A DNA stretch of 12,602 bases, from positions 1 through 12,602 of the forward strand of contig DMPB01000041.1 in assembly GCA_003456175.1 (NCBI GenBank). The letters are read 5' to 3'. Origin of the DNA: Chitinophagaceae bacterium (GTDB taxonomy: Bacteria > Bacteroidota > Bacteroidia > Chitinophagales > Chitinophagaceae). This document shows positions 7,816 to 12,602 of the stretch, piece by piece. Each line of letters starts with the position of its first letter. The stretch's first letter is position 1. The position numbers and the translations under genes are program-made. A model generated the notes under the pieces. That model was not told where the DNA came from, searched no databases, and saw nothing but the letters and a program-made list of their open reading frames with translations.

Positions 7816-8573
7816 ATGATGATAAAACCTGAATAACAGCAAACTTCTGTTACTTGTTGTGTAGCACCTAAGCAATCGCCGGTATAACCACCGATCCACT
7901 TCTTAAAGTACCAAGCCAAATATAGTAATAGCAATACACTTAATGTTAAGGCAAGCCACCATATAGGTTCAAAAAAATACCATACACCAACACCTCCAAT
8001 GCATGCAATGAGTACTTCGTACCATTGTAAGCGCTGGTTAGCAAGTGGCTTGCTTTTACTTGCATCAATATCGGCAACGTAAGGTAGTAACTGCATCATC
8101 ATTACTGCCATTAAACGGCTGTAAGCATGTGCCCCTAACATAAGGAGTGCTACTTCATTTACCGTAAGGTATACCACCAATTCTTGCAATAGCAAATATT
8201 TTATACCAAGCATGGCTATTAATCCAATAGGGCCATAGGTTCCTAGCCTACTATCTTTCATGATAGTAAGAATTTTTTCTTTCGTCCAGCCACCACCAAA
8301 GGCATCACAAACATCGGCCCAACCATCTTCATGAAAAGCACCTGTAAGTATAATGGTAACTAACATACTACATGCAATAGCCAATGAACTAGTTACTACC
8401 AACTGCAGATAATAAAATGTAGCAGCAGCTGTTAACCCAACAATTAAACCCACCCAAGGAAAATATCGAGCACTTTTTTGCAAGTACACAGGCTGATAGT
8501 TAAACCATTGCCCAGTTGGTATACGTGTGAAAAATTGAATTGCAGTTAATAGATATGCCAATTGCCTTGCCAT
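7779..8573 (-). CDS. cobS: Adenosylcobinamide-GDP ribazoletransferase (cobalamin synthase)
   Basis: This 264-residue multi-spanning membrane protein joins alpha-ribazole (or its phosphate) to adenosylcobinamide-GDP to give adenosylcobalamin (phosphate). Recognisable CobS features are an N-terminal A-I-Q-F-F-T-R-I-P segment (residues 11-19), the acidic metal-binding motif HEDGWADVCDAFGGG (81-95) and MKDSRLGTYG (105-114). Several hydrophobic segments follow (about 115-250). Length is typical. It starts at ATG 8573, 23 bases after the cobT stop, and its end overlaps cobC by 37 bases, so the three genes are tightly packed. One copy of the iterated 13-bp word lies within it at 8157-8169, where it encodes LTVNE. 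Confidence 0.95.
   Translation of the reverse strand: MARQLAYLLTAIQFFTRIPTGQWFNYQPVYLQKSARYFPWVGLIVGLTAAATFYYLQLVVTSSLAIACSMLVTIILTGAFHEDGWADVCDAFGGGWTKEKILTIMKDSRLGTYGPIGLIAMLGIKYLLLQELVVYLTVNEVALLMLGAHAYSRLMAVMMMQLLPYVADIDASKSKPLANQRLQWYEVLIACIGGVGVWYFFEPIWWLALTLSVLLLLYLAWYFKKWIGGYTGDCLGATQQVTEVCCYSGFIIIWKFILFGILPL
8157..8169 (+). repeat. Iterated word, copy 3
   Basis: ATTTACCGTAAGG, inside cobS (antisense; encodes LTVN on the minus strand). Confidence 0.8.
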
Positions 8574-8596
8574 AGTATGAAGATAAGGGCTTAGCG

Positions 8597-9634
8597 CTAT
8601 TCAGCTACATTGCTAACGCCTGCACTTTCGAAACTTGCCATTTCATTTACAAAAGCACAAGCACAGCGTAACAGTGGTATGGCCAGTGCAGCGCCAGTAC
8701 CTTCACCTAACCGTAGTTGCAATTGTAACAACGGAATAACATTCAAATAATCTAACATTTTTTGATGGCCTTGCTCGTTACTGCAATGTGCAAACACACA
8801 GTGCTGCAATACAGTAGGCTGCATTTGCTTCGCTACCAATAAAGCAGCAGTAACTATAAAACCATCGATCACAATCGTCATACCTAATGCAGCTGCTTCA
8901 ATAATGGCAGCTGTAATCATGGCAATTTCAAAACCTCCAACACGTTGTAACAATAGTTCAGGTGCAATCGCTTGTTGCAATTGATGATACTGATATACTT
9001 GTGTAAGAGTTTGAATTTTAGTTTGCAATTGCTCTCCTACTACACCTGTACCACTACCAACACACGCTTGTATAGGCAACTGCAGTACATTACTCATAAT
9101 AAGTGCAGCACTCGATGTGTTACCAATACCCATTTCGCCAAAACCAATCGTATTGCAACCCTTACGGTAAATATTTTGAACAATAGCAGCTGCACTATCG
9201 AAGCATTGGGTTAACTGCTCCGGTGTAATAGCCTGCTGTTGCTCGTAGTTAGCAGTACCATGTGCCACTTTTGCTGCAATAAAATGTAGATGTTGTTCCA
9301 ACGAAGTATCAAAGTCGTAAGCAACACCAGCATCTACCACTTGTAGACTAAGATTATTCTGCTTACAAAAAACATTGATAGCAGCACCACCATGCACAAA
9401 ATTCAAAACCATTTGTGCCGTTACCGCTTGTGGAAATGGGTTGACTTTTCCCGTTGCTGCAATACCATGATCGGCTGCAAATACAACTACATGCGGTACT
9501 TTAATAACAGGTGTAACAGTTTGTTGTATGGTACCCAACTGTAGTGCTAAAGATTCTAACAAACCGAGTGAACCAAGTGGTTTTGTTTTGGTATTGATAA
9601 TATGTTGTAGTTGTGTAACAGAGAACGGTTGCAT
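8597..9634 (-). CDS. cobT: Nicotinate-nucleotide--dimethylbenzimidazole phosphoribosyltransferase
   Basis: CobT transfers phosphoribose from nicotinate mononucleotide to 5,6-dimethylbenzimidazole (or a related base), giving alpha-ribazole phosphate. The 345-residue product has the family's typical length. It shows KPLGSLG (18-24), the FAADHGIA motif (52-59), GFGEMGIGNTSSAALIM (164-180) and LRLGEGTGAALA (307-318), with E311 matching the catalytic glutamate of the family. The ATG at 9634 is chosen because homologous proteins begin close to this point. An in-frame ATG at 9697 would add 21 residues, overlap the btuB stop and translate the hairpin at 9648-9688. The gene is the second of the riboswitch-controlled operon. 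One copy of the iterated word (9160-9172) lies inside it. Confidence 0.95.
   Translation of the reverse strand: MQPFSVTQLQHIINTKTKPLGSLGLLESLALQLGTIQQTVTPVIKVPHVVVFAADHGIAATGKVNPFPQAVTAQMVLNFVHGGAAINVFCKQNNLSLQVVDAGVAYDFDTSLEQHLHFIAAKVAHGTANYEQQQAITPEQLTQCFDSAAAIVQNIYRKGCNTIGFGEMGIGNTSSAALIMSNVLQLPIQACVGSGTGVVGEQLQTKIQTLTQVYQYHQLQQAIAPELLLQRVGGFEIAMITAAIIEAAALGMTIVIDGFIVTAALLVAKQMQPTVLQHCVFAHCSNEQGHQKMLDYLNVIPLLQLQLRLGEGTGAALAIPLLRCACAFVNEMASFESAGVSNVAE
9160..9172 (-). repeat. Iterated word, copy 4
   Basis: ATTTACCGTAAGG on the minus strand, inside cobT in the sense direction (encodes IYRKG). The frame and peptide differ from copies 1 and 3. Confidence 0.8.
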
Positions 9635-9647
9635 GTAAATTTTTTTA

Positions 9648-9688
9648 TTTTCTATCGCTGCTGGAAAGTGCCAAACAGCGATAGAAAA
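9648..9688 (-). repeat. Perfect 13-bp inverted repeat between btuB-like gene and cobT
   Basis: TTTTCTATCGCTG (9648-9660) and CAGCGATAGAAAA (9676-9688) are exact complements around a 15-base loop that can itself pair TGG with CCA. The hairpin starts two bases after the btuB stop and ends 13 bases before the cobT ATG. In the transcript it is followed by an A-rich stretch rather than a U-tract, so it does not look like an intrinsic terminator. An RNA-processing, stability or translation-control hairpin separating receptor and enzyme expression is more likely (inference). Confidence 0.8.
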
Positions 9689-9690
9689 AA

Positions 9691-11634
9691 TTACCAATTT
9701 GCGGTTATGCCTATTTGTGCCAAACGAGGCATTGCAGCAAAACCTCTGATATCAAAAAACTTTTGACCAAACATGTTTTGTACATCTGCAAATACTTTTA
9801 CATGTTCATTAATGGTATAGCTTGCATAAGCACTAAACAGCGTATAATCACTAAGTGCAACATCGGCTCTACGGAAGCCCCCTACATCGAAGCGACTACT
9901 TACATAACGTACCTCAACACTAAACTGCAAGGTGCTAATAGGTGTGTAGTTGATACTTGCATTAACACTGTGTTTTGGTCGGCGTAATAAATAACTATAC
10001 TGTATCGTATCTCTTAAGCTGGCTCTGTTTTGTGTTGTTTCTTTAGCATCTAAGTACGTGTAATTGGCATTGATGCTCCATTTACCCGTAAGGGCTATAT
10101 TGGCTTCTACCTCTACCCCTTGTACCTTTTGAGTAATGAAGTTGAAATATTTGTTACTGATATAATTGTAATCAATACCATTATCAATGATGCGATTAAA
10201 ATATACGGTTCTAATACTGGTGTTTTGCTTACGATATGCTACCCCCAATTCGTAATTAGTGCTTTCTTCGGCTGCAAGGTTTCGGTTACCACTAAAGCCA
10301 TCATACAATTGAAAAATGGAAGGACTTTTAAACCCAGTTGAAACACTTCCAAATACACGCCAATATTTATGAAATGCGTAGCTTGGATTGAAGGTATAAG
10401 TATTGTTATTACCATAACGGCTATGCACATTCAAACGACCGCCTATTTCTACAAATAACTTTTGATTTTTACTAGCATAATTCAACGATGCATACACCGA
10501 TGTTTGCGACAAGCTTGTGTCTTTAAAATCGGTATTGAACGGACCAAAACTGCTCAAGCTGCGGTATTGATTGTTCATATTGTTATATCGAAAATCGCCA
10601 CCTTGTACAAGTGTGAATCCACTACCAAGTTGGATGGCTGCATACAACTCCGCAAATTTTGAATCGCCATTATAATCGTTCGTCATATACTTGGTAAAGC
10701 CTGGCCTATCAATACTATCGTTAGTGTAATTACGCTGTATACGAGTATATTGAAAATTACCCGTAAGGGTAATCATATCATTCTTAAATGTAAAACCACT
10801 GCCAGCATTGAGCATTCTGTTGCGAATGATAAAATCTTTTTCATCGTTAAAGGCTCCGGCATCTATATCAGCAATGTAGTTGCTGCTTTGTATAAAGCTT
10901 CTAATATGTAGTTGCTTAGTAGCTGCATATTGTAACGTACCACTGATAACATTACCATTATAACCATCATCATCGAAGCCTTTGGCAGCAGTGCTATCGT
11001 AAGCACTAGTGAAACCATTAGTACCAATATGTGCATAGCGAACATTGTATTGTAGCTTGCCGACTTTACCAAATAATTGTGTACTGCTACGCAACGTATT
11101 TAAGCTTCCATAACTCAAAGTTGTTTTCACATTAACGGGCTTACGAACATTATTTTTTGTTGTAATAATATTGATAACACCTGCAATAGCATCGCTGCCA
11201 TATAGCGTACTTTGAGCACCACGGCATACTTCTATTTGCTCAATATCATTCAAACTAAAAAGATTAATATCAAAATCATTAGTAATATTACTTGGGTCGG
11301 TTACAGGTATACCATCAATAAGAATCAAGGTGCGGCCAGCATTGGCTCCACGAGTAAATATTGTTTGAACACTACCCGGTGCATTATATGCCCCTGCTAC
11401 TACAATACCTGCTTGTTCTGTTAGCAATTGCCCAAGGTTTTTGCCTGCATTTTTTTCGAGTGTTGCTTTATCAATAACAGTAATTACTTTACCAGTAGTA
11501 CTTTGCTTTTGCTCGTACCGATTAGCAGTAACAATAAGTGGTTCTAAGATTTGTGTGGCGGTATCTTTTTGTTGTGCCAGCAAATGCGTTGCTACCATTA
11601 CAGCAACTGTTGTAAGCATGAATTTTTTGCTCAT
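9691..11634 (-). CDS. btuB: TonB-dependent outer-membrane receptor, BtuB-like (corrinoid uptake)
   Basis: The 647-residue product is a TonB-dependent receptor. Residues 1-21 are a signal peptide (MSKKF, hydrophobic core, LLAQ|Q). Residues about 31-39 (EPLIVTANR) fit a TonB box. Residues about 40-160 are the plug domain (ITVIDKATLE, RTLILIDGIPV, IEQIEVCRGAQSTLYGSDAI, GVINIITT). The rest is a 22-strand-type barrel ending in the aromatic residue W, as outer-membrane proteins do. It lacks the N-terminal carboxypeptidase-like domain of SusC-type receptors and is of BtuB/CirA size. The cobalamin role comes from the riboswitch directly upstream and the cobT-cobS-cobC genes downstream. The start at 11634 gives a complete signal peptide. 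Two near-variants of the iterated word lie inside it, at 10081 and 10756. Confidence 0.92.
   Translation of the reverse strand: MSKKFMLTTVAVMVATHLLAQQKDTATQILEPLIVTANRYEQKQSTTGKVITVIDKATLEKNAGKNLGQLLTEQAGIVVAGAYNAPGSVQTIFTRGANAGRTLILIDGIPVTDPSNITNDFDINLFSLNDIEQIEVCRGAQSTLYGSDAIAGVINIITTKNNVRKPVNVKTTLSYGSLNTLRSSTQLFGKVGKLQYNVRYAHIGTNGFTSAYDSTAAKGFDDDGYNGNVISGTLQYAATKQLHIRSFIQSSNYIADIDAGAFNDEKDFIIRNRMLNAGSGFTFKNDMITLTGNFQYTRIQRNYTNDSIDRPGFTKYMTNDYNGDSKFAELYAAIQLGSGFTLVQGGDFRYNNMNNQYRSLSSFGPFNTDFKDTSLSQTSVYASLNYASKNQKLFVEIGGRLNVHSRYGNNNTYTFNPSYAFHKYWRVFGSVSTGFKSPSIFQLYDGFSGNRNLAAEESTNYELGVAYRKQNTSIRTVYFNRIIDNGIDYNYISNKYFNFITQKVQGVEVEANIALTGKWSINANYTYLDAKETTQNRASLRDTIQYSYLLRRPKHSVNASINYTPISTLQFSVEVRYVSSRFDVGGFRRADVALSDYTLFSAYASYTINEHVKVFADVQNMFGQKFFDIRGFAAMPRLAQIGITANW
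10756..10773. repeat. Perfect 7-bp inverted repeat inside btuB-like gene
   Basis: ATTACCCGTAAGGGTAAT is a perfect 7-bp dyad around a GTAA centre. It is also a one-base-longer relative of the iterated word TTTACCGTAAGG. It lies in coding sequence (MITLTGNF on the minus strand). Confidence 0.7.
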
Positions 11635-11760
11635 TCTTCTAATATTTTTTGGTTAGAAAGAATGAACTTTCAGTAATAAAAACGTAGAAATGCAAGGGCA
11701 GACCTGCAGCATCTGCAAAAACACTTCTTCTGCTTTTCCTCCGAAAGCTCAAGATAGTTA
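11635..11760 (-). promoter_or_regulatory. Leader / expression platform between cobalamin aptamer and btuB-like gene
   Basis: About 125 bases separate the B12 box from the ATG at 11634. On the RNA strand, GCAGGTCT (11707-11700) is exactly complementary to AGACCTGC of the B12 box (11776-11769), so it could compete with the aptamer fold. A weaker hairpin, GCAGA/TCTGC, uses part of the same segment. No intrinsic terminator with a U-tract was found, so control at the level of translation or RNA access is more likely (inference). Confidence 0.5.
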
Positions 11761-11956
11761 TTGGCTTGGCAGGTCTTCTGGCTTTTAGCACCTTTTCGCA
11801 GCCTTCCCGTTGTTCACAGTGGCAAAAGATGGTGGCGAACAGATTATTTACCTTACGGTAAAAGCTAATTACAGCTACGGGGATAGCGTAAGACTTTCAC
11901 TTACTTCCCTTTTAATTGTAGCGTTGAAAAAATATCAACAACTACAAACCAAAACC
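11761..11956 (-). ncRNA. Cobalamin (adenosylcobalamin) riboswitch aptamer
   Basis: Read on the minus strand, the conserved blocks appear in the known order: an AAAGGGAAGTAAGTGAAAG block; a CCCCGTAGCTGTAATTAGC block (consensus CCCGCAACTGTAA); GCCACTG (11823-11817); CGGGAAGGC (about 11809-11801); and the B12 box AGCCAGAAGACCTGCC (11783-11768). The GGTTTTGG near the 5' end can pair with CCAAGCC after the B12 box to close the outer stem. A copy of the iterated word (11851-11863) sits in the variable peripheral segment between CTGTAA and GCCACTG and forms a small TTTACC-GTAA-GGTAAA hairpin there. The element should repress the btuB-cobT-cobS-cobC operon when the ligand is abundant (family knowledge). 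Confidence 0.95.
11851..11863 (-). repeat. Iterated word, copy 5
   Basis: TTTTACCGTAAGG on the minus strand, inside a variable peripheral segment of the cobalamin riboswitch. Confidence 0.8.
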
Positions 11957-11960
11957 TTTG

Positions 11961-11993
11961 CAAATGTATATACGTTTGTAAAGAACCCACAAA
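11961..11993 (-). promoter_or_regulatory. Bacteroidota-type promoter of the B12 riboswitch operon
   Basis: On the minus strand, TTTG (11993-11990) is followed after 21 bases by TACATTTG (11968-11961), an exact match to the -33 TTTG / -7 TAnnTTTG promoter of Bacteroidota. Transcription would begin near 11954-11957, just at the start of the riboswitch aptamer, which supports both calls. Confidence 0.75.
11971..11978 (+). promoter_or_regulatory. Possible -7 element for the acyltransferase gene
   Basis: TACGTTTG is an exact TAnnTTTG match on the plus strand, two bases beyond the minus-strand -7 element and in mirror image to it. It would give a leader of about 55 bases before the ATG at 12039. 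No TTTG was seen at the expected -33 distance, so support is partial. Confidence 0.4.
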
Positions 11994-12007
11994 TTAATTT
12001 ATTCAAC

Positions 12008-12020
12008 ATTTACCGTAAGG
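12008..12020 (+). repeat. Iterated word, copy 6
   Basis: ATTTACCGTAAGG in the non-coding leader of the acyltransferase gene, 18 bases before its ATG. Confidence 0.8.
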
Positions 12021-12038
12021 TTATTAACGTTTGAAATA

Positions 12039-12602
12039 ATGCACGATAAGCAAGAGCACTTACCGTTTTTAACAGGACTACGATTTATTGCAGCCTTTAT
12101 GGTATTTGTACACCACTTTCCATTACCTGAAGAACGTGTTGGTACATTTTTATATGCATTTCAATCGGAACTGTACATTGGTGTTACTGTATTCTTTGTG
12201 TTGAGTGGGTTTTTAATTACGTATCGTTACTATGAAAAACCAATTGTTTGGCAAACCTATTTGGCGAACCGATTTGCCAGAATCTATCCGATGTATTTGC
12301 TATTCACGTTAGGAGCTTTTTTTATTGGTACGAAGTTCTCTCATATTATAGATGTATATAAAATAACAGAAGGTAATTTCATTACATCACTTTTTTTAAA
12401 CCTCACCTTAACGAAAGCTTTTTTTAGCGATTATATTTTCACTGGTATGGCACAGGGCTGGACGCTTACACTTGAGGAATGTTTTTACGTAAGTGCACCT
12501 ATACTATTCATTTACTTACGTAAAAAAAGATGGTGGCAATTAGTAGCCATTTTATATGCAATTGGAATTACATGTGTACTTATAGGAAAACAGATTACAT
12601 GC
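12039..12602 (+). CDS. Acyltransferase-3 family integral membrane protein, 3' end outside window
   Basis: The first 188 codons start at ATG 12039. The N-terminus, FLTGLRFIAAFMVFVHHF (residues 8-25), is the signature first helix of acyltransferase family 3 (OafA/NodX type), including the conserved arginine and histidine. The W-T-L-T-L-E-E-C-F-Y segment at about residues 141-150 matches the family's WSLxxExxFY motif. Several membrane helices are evident. Such enzymes O-acylate sugars of surface polysaccharides, glycolipids or antibiotics; the substrate cannot be told here. The gene diverges from the riboswitch-controlled operon. Its 5' leader contains a copy of the iterated word (12008-12020). 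Confidence 0.9.
   Translation, partial: MHDKQEHLPFLTGLRFIAAFMVFVHHFPLPEERVGTFLYAFQSELYIGVTVFFVLSGFLITYRYYEKPIVWQTYLANRFARIYPMYLLFTLGAFFIGTKFSHIIDVYKITEGNFITSLFLNLTLTKAFFSDYIFTGMAQGWTLTLEECFYVSAPILFIYLRKKRWWQLVAILYAIGITCVLIGKQITC

Noticed and set aside
7816..7899. A 28-residue N-terminal extension of CobC
   Set aside because: Histidine phosphatases have the RH motif within the first ten residues. The extension is the cobS 3' end in another frame.
9648..9688. Intrinsic terminator between the btuB-like gene and cobT
   Set aside because: The stem is strong, but in the direction of transcription it is followed by A-rich sequence rather than a U-tract.
9635..9697. A 21-residue N-terminal extension of CobT from the ATG at 9697
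   Set aside because: It would overlap the btuB stop, translate the hairpin and exceed the family's normal N-terminus. The ATG at 9634 fits better.
1098..12020. The iterated word as an RNA hairpin with a GTAA tetraloop
   Set aside because: Only the copy at 11851 and the variant at 10756 have flanks that extend the stem to 6-7 bp; other copies pair for two to four bases. Several are antisense to the known transcript. A DNA-level role is more consistent.

Overview
The window looks like a chromosomal segment of a Bacteroidota bacterium, most likely a Chitinophagaceae relative. The grounds are gliding/type IX-secretion-style giant surface proteins, a periplasmic-TPR/cytoplasmic-HTH regulator typical of the phylum, gene starts without Shine-Dalgarno sequences, and a -33 TTTG / -7 TAnnTTTG promoter of the Bacteroidota sigma factor in front of the cobalamin riboswitch. 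The genus assignment is inference.

Region by region: (1) 1-4454, minus strand, is the first 1484 codons of a giant secreted protein whose 3' end lies beyond the window. It has a signal peptide, a LamG-like lectin domain, three cadherin-like beta-sandwich repeats, one IPT/TIG domain, seven FG-GAP/VCBS-type calcium-loop repeats and a long beta-rich C-terminal region. (2) 4455-4715 is a divergent intergenic region. (3) 4716-6452, plus strand, encodes a membrane-spanning TPR/HTH regulator transcribed away from the giant gene. (4) 6483-6554, minus strand, is a tRNA-Arg(CCG). (5) 6593-7174, minus strand, is a MarC-family membrane protein. (6) 7204-11634, minus strand, is a vitamin B12 salvage operon transcribed in the order btuB-like receptor, cobT, cobS, cobC. 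A cobalamin riboswitch and a recognisable promoter precede it (11635-11993). (7) 12039-12602, plus strand, is the 5' part of an acyltransferase-3 family membrane protein.

How the genes fit together: the TonB-dependent receptor brings corrinoids across the outer membrane. CobT activates dimethylbenzimidazole to alpha-ribazole phosphate, CobS joins alpha-ribazole (or its phosphate) to adenosylcobinamide-GDP, and CobC removes the phosphate. The riboswitch should shut the set down when adenosylcobalamin is plentiful. CobU/CobP, the kinase that makes adenosylcobinamide-GDP, is not in the window. The TPR/HTH protein is placed to regulate the divergent surface protein, but this rests only on position.

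The most unusual signal is not a gene. A 13-bp word, WTTTACCGTAAGG, occurs six times, on both strands and in coding and non-coding DNA, including inside the riboswitch. Near variants are also present. It looks like a DNA-level iterated motif of unknown function.
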